Below are positions 9,178 through 18,684 of a DNA stretch of 64,000 bases, piece after piece. The notes beneath the pieces were generated by a model. The model searched no databases and was not told the DNA's origin. It saw nothing but the letters and a program-made list of their open reading frames with translations. The stretch comes from Paenibacillus sp. P25 (GTDB lineage: Bacteria; Bacillota; Bacilli; Paenibacillales; NBRC-103111): assembly GCA_024704175.1 (NCBI GenBank), contig CP085629.1, forward strand, positions 8,111,501 to 8,175,500, in the 5' to 3' direction. The number at the start of each line of letters is the position of its first letter. Within the stretch, counting starts at the first letter, position 1. Position numbers and translations under genes: made by a program.

Positions 9178-10145
9178 TTATTTGCCGCCCATCTTTTTGT
9201 TGGCGTCGCGGACAACGTCGAACTTCTTGTCGTCGGACGGCGTGTAACCGCGGTGGGAGTACACGTCGTAAATGATTTTTTGGCTTTCCGGATCTTTACC
9301 GATTGCGATGAAAGCATCCGCCAGCTTCTTGCGGAAATCCTGGTCCATGTCGGCGCGTACGGAAATCGTATCGTTAGGAATACCGGCCGTGAAGAAGAGC
9401 ACACGGGTCTTTTGGAATACATCCGGATAATCCTTTACGACGGTATTCCGCGCGTCTTGGAAGATCGCGGCGGCGTCCACTTCGCCGTTCAATACGGCCA
9501 GAACGCCTTTATCATGACCTTTCACGATGACACCGGTCACGTCTTTCTCCGGATCAACGCCTTTGTTCTTCATTTCCAGACCCGGATAAATCCAGCCTGC
9601 GGAAGAAGTGACATCCTGGAATGCGATTTTCTTGCCCTTCAGATCGGCAATCGTCTTGATCGGCGAATCGGCTTTCACGATCACCATCGATTTATAATTG
9701 TCTACAAGCTTGGTCGGGTCTTCCTTGCCGGTTGCGTCGTCGATTCCATAGCGCTGAGCTTGGAGCAGCAGATCGGCCGCTTTCTTTTCGTCGTGCGCGA
9801 TAACATAGTTGGTCGGAGGCAGGAAGCCTACGTCCACTTTCTTGGAAGCCATAGCCTCGATAACCGTGTTATAGTTTGTCGAAACGGATACTTTAACCGG
9901 AATGCCGAGCTTGTCGCCGAGCAATTTCTCCAGCGGCTTCGCTTTCGCTTCGAGCGTTTCCGCGTTCTGGGACGGCACGAACTGTACGGTCAGTTCCTTC
10001 GGAACATATCCGGCGACTGCGGGCTTACCGCCTTCGTTAGGGGCTTGAGCCGCCGGCGTATTCTCTTGTTTCTTGCCGCGTGACCCGCTGCAATCCCTGC
10101 AGTCAGCACCAGAGCCATACTAATGGCCGCAAACTTCTTGATCAT
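9178..10145 (-). CDS. phnD: Phosphate/phosphite/phosphonate-binding lipoprotein PhnD, frame-broken at the lipobox
   Basis: Periplasmic-type binding protein of the PhnD family. The core shows LTVQFVPSQNAETLEAKAKP, LGDKLGIPVKVSVSTNYNTVIEAMA, DVGFLPPTNYVIA and GKKIAFQDVTSSAGWIYP. The start MIKKFAAISMALVLTAG at 10145 follows GGAGGTCAAATCAAG. A frame change near 10080-10086 falls exactly at the lipobox; the downstream frame opens SGSRGKKQEN, so a lipid-modified Cys just before it is expected. The gene carries its own terminator and faces phnC-phnE-phnE from the opposite strand. Most relatives have phnD next to phnC in one operon. It probably supplies ligand to that importer. Confidence 0.87.
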
Positions 10146-10346
10146 CTTGATTTGACCTCCTGTTTTATGAGCTTGAAACAAAGTCCATTACTTACTATAA
10201 CATAATTTGGACAACCCTTCAGTAAAAATATTGTGAAGACGGCAAGAATGATGTCAGATAATCTAACATAATGGAGAGCATTGTCCCATAAACCTGAAAT
10301 TTGGTATAGTGAGTACAATTCGAGAAAACGGAGCTGAACGAGGAAT

Positions 10347-11946
10347 ATGACGGAAGAGCTGCTGAAATTGACCATCCTGGAAACAAGCGATATACATGGG
10401 AATATGCTCCCCATTCAATATGCCAACAACCAACCGACGGAGTACGGCTTTGCCAAGATCGCAAGCCTGATCCGGGAGGAACGCCGGCGCGAAGGCCATC
10501 TGCTTCTAGTAGATAACGGGGATTTGATCCAAGGCACGCCGCTTGCCTACCATCATGCAAGACTGAATGCTCATAGCGACAATCCGATGATCAGCTGTCT
10601 GAACGAGCTGGGATACGATGCCGCGGTTATCGGCAACCACGAATTCAACTACGGTCCCGAGCCGCTTGGTAAAGCCGTCCGTGAATCACGGTTCCCCTGG
10701 CTGAGCGCGAACATCGTAGACGCTTCGACAGGTGAGCCTTTCTTCGGCAAGCCTTATATCATAAAAACTTATGGCGACGGACTGCGCGTGGCTCTGCTGG
10801 GACTGACGACGCATTATATCCCTCACTGGGAGAAGGCGGAGCATATCGAGGCCCTTCGATTTGAAGATGCGCTCGTGACGGCGAAGCGGTGGGTAAGACA
10901 CCTCCGCGAAGAGGAACAGGCGGATGTTGTCGTCCTTTCCTACCATGGAGGCTTCGAACGCCATCTTGAGACCGGAGAGCCGAGCGAAGCGCTGACCGGG
11001 GAAAACCAGGGCTACGCGATCTGCGCGGAAGTGCCGGGGATTGATGTGCTGCTGACCGGCCATCAGCACCGCACCATCTCGGGAGAATACGTGAACGGGG
11101 TGCTCGTCGTGCAGCCGGGAAGTGCGGGAACCTACCTGGCGAAAGTAAACCTGTCGCTCCGCCAAGAGGAGGGTCGCTGGCGGGTAACGGACAAAGCGTC
11201 CGAGCTCGCTCTCTCCGCAGGGGGCGGAACCGGACCCGGCCGTACTTGAAATCGTCAAGCCGCATGAGGAGCTGGCGCAGGAGTGGCTCGATCAGCCGAT
11301 CGGCAAGCCGCTTGGCGATATGAGGGTGACGGATCCGATGCAGGTCCGGCTGAAGGAGCATCCGCTCATCGAATTCATCAACCGGGTGCAGATGGAGCTG
11401 TCAGGCGCACATATATCCAACACGGCCCTGTTCGACAACGTGTCCCCCGGGTTTCCGGAGAACATCACGATGCGGGATATCGTATCGAACTATATTTATC
11501 CCAATACCCTTCAGGTGATCCGGGTATCCGGACAGGATATCATAGACGCCCTGGAACGCTCGGCCGCTTATTTTGAAGAGTATCATGGGGAGGGGCCAAT
11601 CCGGGTGAGTCCTGAATTCAGCGACCCGAAGCCCCAGCATTACAACTATGATATGTGGGAAGGCATCGAATACAAGATCAATATTTCCCGTCCTGTCGGG
11701 CAGAGGATTGTGGAGCTGAATTATGAGGGCAAGCCGCTGAATCCGGCAGGCGAATACGACGTGGTAATGAACAATTACCGCGCCGCGGGCGGCGGAAATT
11801 ATACGATGTTTCAGGGTAGGCCGGTAGTGAAGGATATTCCGACGGATATGGCGGAGCCGCTGGCAAGCTATATTATGGACAAGGGCACCATTGAGACGGT
11901 ACTGAACCGCAACTGGGAAGTCGTGTGGGATAGCAAAAGGGAGTAG
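10347..11946 (+). CDS. 5'-nucleotidase / 2',3'-cyclic nucleotide phosphodiesterase family protein, frame-broken
   Basis: Two-domain metallophosphatase of the UshA/CpdB/YfkN family. The N-terminal metallophosphoesterase domain shows the metal motifs SDIHGN, DNGDLIQGTP, IGNHEFNYG, SYHGGFE and TGHQHR. The C-terminal nucleotidase domain shows FDNVSPGFP and MNNYRAAGGGNY (substrate stacking region). A frame change at about 11220-11226, in a GGGGGCGG stretch, joins LALSAG to AEPDPAVLEIVKPHEEL. There is no signal peptide (start MTEELLKLTILETSDIHGN), so it should act in the cytoplasm, unlike secreted UshA and YfkN. It probably removes phosphate from nucleotides or 2',3'-cyclic nucleotides. Confidence 0.85.
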
Positions 11947-12099
11947 AAGGAGAGGCCCTCGTCAAAGATCCTTCACGGAATTGGGCGCTGGGAGGCTGAC
12001 GATCGAGCCTCGAGCAAATTCGAGGCGCTTTTCGGATATGGCGGGGCGGGTCTGTGTCACCCTGAGATGTCGGTCGCATTTCCACAAATCCCCGGTCGC

Positions 12100-12678
12100 T
12101 TACGGGTTGTCCGCAAACGTGATCAGGTTATTGCTCAGCGAGGCGACCCGGACCAGCGATTCCACCCGGTATCCGGCTTCGGTCAGCTTCCGCCTGCCGG
12201 GCTGGAACGCTTTTTCAATCACGATGCCGATGCCCGCCACCCTGGCACCGGCCTGCTCCGCAATGCGTGCCAAACCGAACGCAGCTTCGCCGTTAGCCAG
12301 GAAATCGTCAACGATCAGCACGGTGTCCTCCGGTCCGATGAACGATTTGGAGACCGTGATGTCACTGGTTTCCTGCTTGGTGAAGGAATATACCTTCTCC
12401 GTATAAATGTCGCTCTGCAGCGTAAGCGACTTTCGCTTGCGTGCGAAGATCAGCGGAGTCCGGAGGCGAACGGCCGTCATCAGCGCAGGGGCGATCCCCG
12501 ACGATTCAATCGTCAGCACCTTCGTCACCCCTTCGGCTTCAAACCGGCGGGCAAAGGCCTCACCGACCGCTATCATGAGCTCAGGATCGACCTGGTGGTT
12601 GAGAAACGCATCCACCTTCAGCACCTGCTCGCTCAGTACGATCCCTTCCTGCAGCACCTTTTCCTTGAGCCTTTCCAT
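12100..12678 (-). CDS. xpt: Xanthine phosphoribosyltransferase
   Basis: 192-residue cytoplasmic salvage enzyme that converts xanthine and PRPP to XMP. Recognised from MERLKEKVLQEG, LTIESSGIAPA, the PRPP loop VLIVDDFLANGEA and the C-terminal ESLVRVASLSNNLITF. Length and all motifs fit Bacillus Xpt, and the frame is intact. The ribosome site GGAGGAGTGGGATC lies before the ATG. In Bacillus xpt is followed by pbuX and preceded by a guanine riboswitch; here neither is present, since the upstream gap to the divergent hydrolase is only about 118 bases and lacks the purine aptamer core. Confidence 0.93.
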   Translation of the reverse strand: MERLKEKVLQEGIVLSEQVLKVDAFLNHQVDPELMIAVGEAFARRFEAEGVTKVLTIESSGIAPALMTAVRLRTPLIFARKRKSLTLQSDIYTEKVYSFTKQETSDITVSKSFIGPEDTVLIVDDFLANGEAAFGLARIAEQAGARVAGIGIVIEKAFQPGRRKLTEAGYRVESLVRVASLSNNLITFADNP

Positions 12679-12796
12679 GATCCCACTCCTCCTTCTCGGA
12701 TAACGCCGGTCTGCTAATTATTGCGGTGGCGGTACTTCAATAACGGCCGGGCTTGTAGTATGATTTTAGCATAGTTTGGAAAGGGGAGAAACGGAA

Positions 12797-13593
12797 ATGA
12801 CGGATTGGCTGTTATGGCCCGAGGGAACGCCCGGGGCCTTGGGGGATACGGGGGAGGACCGTCCGACGCTGGTTCCTTATCTCGTAGGGGGCGAAGAGCC
12901 GAAGGCGGCTGTGATCGTATGTCCGGGGGAGGCTACGGCCGGAGAGCGGCGCACGAAGGAGAGCCGATTGCGAGGTGGCTCAACGGGCTCGGCGTATCGG
13001 CTTTCGTGGTGCATTACCGTGTAGCGCCTTACCGGCACCCGAATCCGCTGATGGACGCGCAGCGGGCGATCCGCACCGTAAGGCACCGCGCGGAAGCGTA
13101 TCGTGTAGACCCGCAGCGGATCGGTATTCTCGGCTTCTCCGCAGGCGGACATCTGGCTTCGGCGGCAGGCACCCACTTTGACGATGGTGATTCAGGATCG
13201 CAGGATCCGATCGAGCGCGAAAGCTCAAGGCCGGATTTGCTTATTCTGTGCTATCCTGTGATCAGTATGAGCAGCGCTTTCATGCATGAGGGCTCGAGGA
13301 ACAATCTGATCGGGCAGCAGGCGGACTCCGCTCTCGCCGAGCACCTATCCAGCGAGCTGCAGGTGACGGAGCAAACGCCGCCGACCTTCATTTGGCATAC
13401 GGCGGACGATGCGGCGGTTCCCGTCGAAAATGCGCTGATGTTCGCCACGGCATTAAGGCGCAACAAAGTGCCCTTTGAGCTGCACGTATATGAAAGCGGC
13501 GACCACGGGCTGGGACTAGCTGAGGGTCATCCGGCCGCCGCTTGGACTGATGCGTGTGCGGCCTGGCTCAGCTTGCGGGGCTTTCGGGCCTGA
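12797..13593 (+). CDS. Alpha/beta hydrolase (acetyl-xylan-esterase-like), frame-broken
   Basis: Serine hydrolase of about 265 residues related to Bacillus endo-xylanase-type esterases (BD-FAE group). The oxyanion-hole motif appears as CPGGGYG once a G is added to the GGGGG at 12925-12929, where the frame breaks. The nucleophile elbow is GFSAGG, the acid lies in TADDAAVPVENA and the catalytic His in ESGDHGLGL. It is likely a cytoplasmic carbohydrate or small-ester deacylase; the true substrate is unknown. ATG 12797 sits behind GGAAAGGGGAGAAACGG. It is divergent from xpt. Confidence 0.82.
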
Positions 13594-13708
13594 CGCCGGG
13601 GATAAAATCGTTATAACCATTCTTACACCTTGCCCCGAAGCCGGATCTATGAGTAAATAAGGTTTATAGCCGGCCGGCTGACACTCAAGGAAAGGAGTGA
13701 TCGTTACA

Positions 13709-13741
13709 ATGATTACAACAACTGAGGTGGTCTTCGCGTAA
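13709..13741 (+). CDS. Ten-codon leader-like reading frame (MITTTEVVFA)
   Basis: A very short frame behind an excellent site (AAGGAAAGGAGTGATCGTTACA). Its stop TAA lies in the GTAA loop of a perfect six-pair hairpin (13732-13747, CTTCGC/GCGAAG), followed by a second perfect hairpin GGGGCC-TCCG-GGCCCC (13762-13777). The design resembles a regulatory leader peptide, but no target gene follows directly and no T run marks an attenuator. Whether it is translated is unknown. Confidence 0.35.
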   Translation: MITTTEVVFA

Positions 13742-13981
13742 GCGAAGGCACTAAGGAAAAGGGGGCCTCCGGGCCCCTCAATGACTTAAAGATGAGCAGG
13801 ATGGCTCTTTCCTGAAATTTAGTTCCATTGGGTAGTCCCCATAACGTACATGAACATATTCCCCGGCGCCGCCAAAAACATCCACACAAACACGGGTGGA
13901 CAAAAAACGGCCGATGGGTTAAAATGGTAAAATGATCGAAAGATCAATTATACATATCTCAGGTGAAAGGAGTGTCGCGCA

Positions 13982-14038
13982 ATGTTGGTAGGCACATTTT
14001 TTAATGGAAGAGGAAAAGGGTTTCGAACAACCGAATAA
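13982..14038 (+). CDS. 18-residue small reading frame (MLVGTFFNGRGKGFRTTE)
   Basis: It starts behind GGTGAAAGGAGTGTCGCGCA. The GAAAGGAGTG core is shared with the ten-codon frame 270 bases upstream, which suggests related translation-initiation regions. A TATACAT -10-like box lies about 30 bases before it and an intrinsic terminator at 14105 closes a transcript of under 200 bases. TCAGGTGA around the ribosome site is complementary to TCACCTGA downstream of the stop, so the start could be masked by pairing. Not recognised. It could be a small peptide or the coding part of a small regulatory RNA. Confidence 0.35.
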   Translation: MLVGTFFNGRGKGFRTTE

Positions 14039-14104
14039 GCATTTTCACCTCACCGTCACCTGAACCGTCATTGATTAACATGACCTATATGAGAGGCATT
14101 CGGG

Positions 14105-14131
14105 CACGATACGGCAGATCGTGTTTTTTTA
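14105..14131 (+). terminator. Intrinsic terminator closing the small-frame transcript
   Basis: CACGAT (14105-14110), a seven-base loop and ATCGTG (14118-14123), followed by seven T. Confidence 0.75.
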
Positions 14132-14345
14132 TTGTTACAGGATTTCTGGGCTTGCGGTCCCCAACACCCATGCTTGAAATGCTGTCGCATGAAAAAACCC
14201 CCTTACGATCCGGGTTTGCAGCGCAATCCCTGATGATCCCATGCCCCGATTCCTTACCGGGAGGTGTAGTGATGAAAATGCTTGCGACTTTCGAGGCTCT
14301 GGCTATCATGGCAGGAGACAAAGCACGAAAGGAGGCATTCATCGA

Positions 14346-14657
14346 ATGGGCTACAAAAACGGGAAGGATATATTACCTCAAGAGTTGCTGAAGCGGCTGC
14401 AGGATTACATCCAAGGCGAGATCATTTATATACCGAAGAAGGATCAGACCCGCGCGGGCTGGGGCGAGAATAACGGCACGCGGCAGTCGATCCAGCGGCG
14501 GAACTACGAGATATTCCGTTCTTACGAGAACGGGTCGACGGTTCCGGAGCTGATCCGGCAGTATCATCTGTCGGAAGACAGCATCCGCAAAATCATCGTG
14601 AAGACCCGGGGACTTACGATCCGCCAGCAGGAAGCGGCGTCCACCGGGAGTAGATAG
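14346..14657 (+). CDS. CD3324-type small helix-turn-helix protein (Mor-like)
   Basis: 103-residue protein. It starts MGYKNGKDILPQELLKRLQD, then YIQGEIIYIPKK, then a C-terminal helix-turn-helix (RNYEIFRSYENGSTVPELI and YHLSEDSIRKIIV). This matches a small family of Firmicute proteins related to Mor transcription activators. ATG 14346 is supported by AAAGGAGG nine bases upstream. A further site (GGGAGGTG) and ATG at 14272 open a different frame that overlaps this gene (MKMLATFEALAIMAG), of doubtful meaning. DNA binding is inferred from the fold; the target is unknown. A terminator follows at once. Confidence 0.75.
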   Translation: MGYKNGKDILPQELLKRLQDYIQGEIIYIPKKDQTRAGWGENNGTRQSIQRRNYEIFRSYENGSTVPELIRQYHLSEDSIRKIIVKTRGLTIRQQEAASTGSR

Positions 14658-14668
14658 AATGAAGAAGA

Positions 14669-14695
14669 AGCCAAGAGCGGATGCTTTTGGCTTTT
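14669..14695 (+). terminator. Intrinsic terminator after the CD3324-type gene
   Basis: GCCAAGAGC (14670-14678) pairs with GCTTTTGGC (14683-14691), followed by TTTT. Confidence 0.8.
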
Positions 14696-14738
14696 ATTTA
14701 TGGTGCCATGATTTGTTCCCGGAGGAAAGGGGCCTTGA

Positions 14739-15501
14739 CTAGATCAGCTTCAGTCCGCTGATGAAGATGATCGTGGCCATGACCGTCCGCAGGGGCTTGG
14801 CGGGCAGCTTAGCCGTAAGGTCGCCTGCCGATCAATACGCCCGGAACGGATCCGAGCAGCAGGTTGAAGGCAAGCATATAATCGATATGGCCGAAGCCGG
14901 CGTGCATGATGCTGGCGGCCGTCACAAGCAGGAACGCGTGCACGATGTCCGTACCGACGAGCTCGGCGGCGGTCAGACGGTAGAAAAGCATCATCGCCAA
15001 GGCGAACAGCGAGCCCGAACCGATCGACGTAAGCCCAACAATAAAGCCGAGTACGAGGCCGATGGAAATCGTCAGAAGCTTTTTCTGGGAGAGCGGCTTT
15101 GCTTGAATCCGGTTCGTTTCCACCCGGCTGAACCAAACCTTCGCGATGCTGACTACAGCGACGAGGATGAGAACGACGCCGAGCGCGTGTTTAATAACGG
15201 TCTCTTGATAATCATGCAGCGGCGGATAGAACTTCAGCACGGCAATGGCGAGCACCGCACCCGGAATACTGCCGGCCGCAAGATATAGCACCAGCCTCCA
15301 CTGCAGGGTGCGCTGGCGGACATGCTGAATACTGCCGAAGAGCTTCGTAATCGAATTATAGAATAAGTCCGTTGCCACAGCCACCGTAGGCTGGATACCG
15401 AAAAACAATAAAAGCGGCGTCAGGAGCGAAGCTCCTCCCACACCGGTCAATCCAACCAAGAGGCCGACCAATGCGCCCATAAAAACAATTCCGAGTTCCA
15501 T
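14739..15501 (-). CDS. TauE/SafE-family sulfite/organosulfonate exporter, frame-broken
   Basis: Membrane permease of about 254 residues with seven to eight membrane segments and the two TauE/SafE half-repeats: GALVGLLVGLTGVGGASLLTP near the start and GLVLGFIVGLTSIGSGSL in the middle. The family exports or moves sulfite, sulfoacetate or other small anions. Near 14825 the frame changes; the correct frame continues LTAKLPAKPLRTVMATIIF to FISGLKLI and a stop at 14739. ATG 15501 lies behind GGAGTGACCGTACAG. No sulfur gene is adjacent, so the substrate is open. Confidence 0.83.
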
Positions 15502-15652
15502 CTGTACGGTCACTCCATATCCTCGTTTATCAGATACCCTTATTATAATTCCTACTTAACCGATATGCAAAATATTTTTACAGTGAGAAACCTAAAAACA
15601 GGATATGAAGCGGGATGCCTATAGGTGATTGCCCCACTCCGGGAATTTGCAG

Positions 15653-15705
15653 AAAAAAAACCTGCCCTTACGCGTTCTCCAGTTGGAGGGGCGCGTACGG
15701 GCAGG
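15653..15705 (-). terminator. Intrinsic terminator (minus strand)
   Basis: CCTGCCCTTACGCG and CGCGTACGGGCAGG pair around a 17-base loop. Read on the minus strand the hairpin is followed by TTTTTTTT (15653-15660). It closes the small gene at 15733-15873. Confidence 0.8.
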
Positions 15706-15732
15706 TCGTTTCCGAACGTTCGGCTTCGGGAG

Positions 15733-15873
15733 TTATTCTTCGAGCTGGCCCGAGGCTTTGCGCAGCAGGTTGGCCAGGCGGTGAAATTCCCGGCGTGCTT
15801 CTTCGGATTCCACACACAGGTAGGCGGCTGACAAAAAACGGATGATCTTGTTCGCATCTTCAGGAGTGAGCAT
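15733..15873 (-). CDS. 46-residue small helical protein
   Basis: Sequence begins MLTPEDANKIIRFLSAAYLC and ends NLLRKASGQLEE. It has a ribosome site GGGGAGAATGTC and is closed by its own strong terminator 28 bases after the stop, which makes it a convincing small gene despite its size. Predicted to be two helices, soluble, with one Cys. Not recognised. Confidence 0.6.
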   Translation of the reverse strand: MLTPEDANKIIRFLSAAYLCVESEEARREFHRLANLLRKASGQLEE

Positions 15874-16042
15874 GACATTCTCCCCTTTTCCATCGGTCCA
15901 TTTGCTGGCATTGTATGCGGGCGGCGGAAGAAGGGTGGCGGCCGAAAGAAATATAGGGCTTTGTCAACCTTCATAGAAATAAAAGCGGTATGTTATGATG
16001 GAGAAAAAGAGAATGGAAGGTACTTTTCGGAGGAGGCTGGCC

Positions 16043-16438
16043 ATGATTCCGTTATTTGTTTATGGTACGTCGCTGTCGGGAGAAGCGAATTATTCCGTCG
16101 TTGCCTCGTACGTCCTGTCCGTACGGCAGGGGGCGGTCCGCGGCACGTTGTACGACGCGGGAGAATACCCGGCTCTGGTGCTTTCCGGTCGGGACCGGGA
16201 TTTGGTCCAAGGGGAGTGGCTTATTATCTCGGAAGAAGGTCTCAAACAGACGGATCTGCTCGAGGAATATTACGGCCCCGGGGCGGAGCGTAACGATTAT
16301 GAACGGATCTGGATCCGGGACGCGAAGCGGGAGGAGCGGGAAGGCTGGGTGTATGTCTGGAAGGATTCGCGTGGTCGCCCGGCAATCCCTTCGGGCTCGT
16401 GGCGCCGGCATAGGAATCCGGAGGGAAGCGGTGTATGA
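16043..16438 (+). CDS. Gamma-glutamylcyclotransferase-fold (AIG2-like) protein
   Basis: 131-residue cytoplasmic protein of the GGCT/AIG2 family, recognised from LFVYGTSLSGEANY (the family's YGTL-type loop), GAVRGTLYDAGEYPALVLS, LLEEYYGPG and the C-terminal IPSGSWRRHR. The fold cleaves gamma-glutamyl amine or peptide linkages to give 5-oxoproline. The catalytic Glu is expected in LDLLEEYYG-type segments and is present as DLLEEYYG. ATG 16043 is chosen because GGAGGAGGCTGGCC precedes it; an in-frame ATG 48 bases upstream has no site. Confidence 0.82.
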   Translation: MIPLFVYGTSLSGEANYSVVASYVLSVRQGAVRGTLYDAGEYPALVLSGRDRDLVQGEWLIISEEGLKQTDLLEEYYGPGAERNDYERIWIRDAKREEREGWVYVWKDSRGRPAIPSGSWRRHRNPEGSGV

Positions 16439-16543
16439 AGCCGGAATCCGTAATCTGGCGAATTTAATTGAAGTTTTTCCCGCTGTCTGCCGAAATAAAA
16501 TATATAATGTAGTCACACTAGCGTCTATCAAGGAGCGAGGGGA

Positions 16544-16924
16544 ATGGCAGGATATAAAATCTTATTGGCGGATGACGAAGCTGCGCTTCGCTTCTTATTG
16601 ACCGAAACGCTGGCCGAGGAAGGATATGATATTACGGAAGCGGAGGACGGCAGGGAAGCGCTGGAATATTTGCAGGCGGAGAAGTATGATTTGATTATTT
16701 TGGATTATATGATGCCGGAGCGGACGGGCGTGGAGGTGTGCGATTGGTCGCGGAACCATCCGAACCCGAACGGGGAAGCCCCGGTCATTCTGCTTACGGC
16801 CAAGGCGCTTGATAAAGACCGGGAAATGGCCAAAGCGGCCGGCGTTACCCAGTATATTGTCAAACCGTTCAGTCCGCTGCAGCTGGTGGATACCGTAGAA
16901 GCACTGATTCAAAAGGGCGGTTAG
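16544..16924 (+). CDS. Single-domain response regulator (CheY-like receiver)
   Basis: 126 residues forming one REC domain. It has the acidic pair LLADDEAALR, phospho-acceptor Asp in IILDYMMPERTG, Thr in LLTAKA and Lys in YIVKPFSP. There is no output domain. It lies 38 bases before a large HPt-REC-GGDEF-REC protein, so the two may exchange phosphate through the HPt domain. Start follows GGAGCGAGGGGA. Confidence 0.9.
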   Translation: MAGYKILLADDEAALRFLLTETLAEEGYDITEAEDGREALEYLQAEKYDLIILDYMMPERTGVEVCDWSRNHPNPNGEAPVILLTAKALDKDREMAKAAGVTQYIVKPFSPLQLVDTVEALIQKGG

Positions 16925-16962
16925 GATCGTTTTTCAACATGGAAGACTGGATGTGACACAAC

Positions 16963-18684
16963 TTGCAGCAAAGGACAGCGGACGATCGCGGCGGCAGGGA
17001 GAAGCGGTCGCTAGAACAGGGAAGAAGACGGTATATCGGGGAGCTCGGGCAGCAAGTCATGCAGCTTAAGCGGCTCAGCAGGGAACCGGATACGAACATA
17101 AGCAAGGATACGGCCAGGCGGTTTTACCGGTTGGCGCATACGATCAAAGGAAGCGCTCCGATGTTCGGCTACAGCCGGCTCGGGTCGATTGCGGAGAAGC
17201 TTGTTCTTTATTGGGAATGGGCCTCGGAGGACCCGCCGACATTGCCGGATGGGACCGATGTGGTCCAGCAGTTCAAAGCCTCCCTCTCTCCGTCGATGCC
17301 GCTGCTCGAACAGCTGGAGCTGGAAGCGGATATCGGTGCGAGGGAGCTCGAGCCGGATCGGTCCCAGAGGCGACCGCGAAAATCGTTGTTCCCTGCATCG
17401 GGTGAGCGTCTGCTTATTATTGACGATGACGATGCCCTTCGCTCCTATTTGGCCCGCAGGCTGACGCTCGACGGCTATGTGGTGGACGAAGCTTCCGATG
17501 TAGCGGCGGCGGAGAGGTCGCTGCGCGAGCGGACGTATCATCTCATCACGCTGGATCTCATGATGCATCCGGGCAACGGGTACGAGCTGTTCGAGTTTTT
17601 GAAGGAAGATCCGACTCTGAAGTGGACGCCGTTGATCGTTCTTTCCGGTCGGGAGGATGTGAACGATAAGATCCGCCGCTTCCACCTGGGGGCGGACGAT
17701 TACGTGACGAAGCCTTTTCAGTATGACGAGCTGAATGCGCGGATATATAGTCTGCTTAAGCGCAACCGGATGTTTGAACAAATGGCCTTCCGCGACCCGC
17801 TCACCGGGGTGTATAACCGCCGCTTCTTCGATCATCAGGTGATGGCCGAACTGCAGCGGGTCAGCCGGTTTCCGTCTCCGATTTCACTGGCCTTCATCGA
17901 CATCGACCGCTTCAAATCCATTAACGATACCCACGGGCACAGGGTCGGCGATCTGGTCCTTCAGGGTCTGGCGCATCTGCTGCAAAATCATTTGAAGCCG
18001 ACCGATCTGCTGGCGAGATTCGGCGGGGAGGAGTTCGTGATCGTGCTCCCGGGCTCGTCCGGTTCCGACGCCAAGAAAGCGGTGGAAGCCATTCTTCAGC
18101 AAACCCATGAGGGGCGGGTCGCCCAGAATGAAGGCCAATCGTTTCATATCACCTTTTCCGCCGGTGTCTCGGAATGGATCCCCGGCATGACGGTGGAGGA
18201 GTGGATCCGCCGCTCCGACGAGGCGATGTATGAAGCCAAGCAATCCGGGCGCAACCGGGTGGTACTCTTCACCGGCTCTGCTTCCATCGAGGAAGGGCCC
18301 GATCCGGCCGTGGTCCGCAGGAAGGTCGTCATTGCGGACGATGACCGTATTCTGCGTTCCATTCTCGTAGCCAAGCTGAAGCATCTGCCGGTCGACTTCA
18401 TCGAAGCCGCTGACGGAGAGGAAGCTTACCGGGCGCTGCTTGGACAACCGGTGGACCTGTGTATATTGGACGGGATGATGCCGCGGCTCAGCGGATATGC
18501 GATGCTGGAGCGGATGAGGGACAACCGGACGAGGCCGGAGGGAACGAAGGTGATGATCTTGTCCGGCCGCGGCCGGGATGAGGATATCAGTCGGGGACTC
18601 GAGCTGGGTGCGGACGATTACATGAATAAGCCGTTCTCGATGGTGGAGCTGGAGCTCAAGGTAAAAGAACTGCTTGGGCTGTGA
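16963..18684 (+). CDS. HPt-REC-GGDEF-REC phosphorelay protein, probable diguanylate cyclase
   Basis: 573 residues. Domains in order: HPt (phospho-His in FYRLAHTIKGSAPMFG, about 50-65); REC1 (LLIIDDDDALR, Asp in ITLDLMMHPGNG, Lys in YVTKPF); GGDEF (RDPLTGVYNRRFF, active site FGGEEFVIV, about 285-440); REC2 (VVIADDDRILR, Asp in CILDGMMPRLSG, Lys in YMNKPF). GGEEF is a catalytically competent signature, so it should make cyclic di-GMP. The start is uncertain: the TTG at 16963 lacks a clear site, and an ATG at 16940 behind the upstream stop is out of frame by a short stop. Soluble; no membrane segments. Confidence 0.87.
   Translation: MQQRTADDRGGREKRSLEQGRRRYIGELGQQVMQLKRLSREPDTNISKDTARRFYRLAHTIKGSAPMFGYSRLGSIAEKLVLYWEWASEDPPTLPDGTDVVQQFKASLSPSMPLLEQLELEADIGARELEPDRSQRRPRKSLFPASGERLLIIDDDDALRSYLARRLTLDGYVVDEASDVAAAERSLRERTYHLITLDLMMHPGNGYELFEFLKEDPTLKWTPLIVLSGREDVNDKIRRFHLGADDYVTKPFQYDELNARIYSLLKRNRMFEQMAFRDPLTGVYNRRFFDHQVMAELQRVSRFPSPISLAFIDIDRFKSINDTHGHRVGDLVLQGLAHLLQNHLKPTDLLARFGGEEFVIVLPGSSGSDAKKAVEAILQQTHEGRVAQNEGQSFHITFSAGVSEWIPGMTVEEWIRRSDEAMYEAKQSGRNRVVLFTGSASIEEGPDPAVVRRKVVIADDDRILRSILVAKLKHLPVDFIEAADGEEAYRALLGQPVDLCILDGMMPRLSGYAMLERMRDNRTRPEGTKVMILSGRGRDEDISRGLELGADDYMNKPFSMVELELKVKELLGL

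Noticed and set aside
10146..10346. A Pho box upstream of phnD
   Set aside because: TTnACA-type direct repeats at 11-base spacing are not clear; not claimed.
12679..12796. A purine riboswitch upstream of xpt
   Set aside because: The gap lacks the conserved purine aptamer core and is too short; none is visible.
14272..14391. A 39-residue gene in front of the CD3324-type gene (MKMLATFEALAIMAG...)
   Set aside because: Despite a possible ribosome site it overlaps the well-supported gene out of frame and has no family signal.
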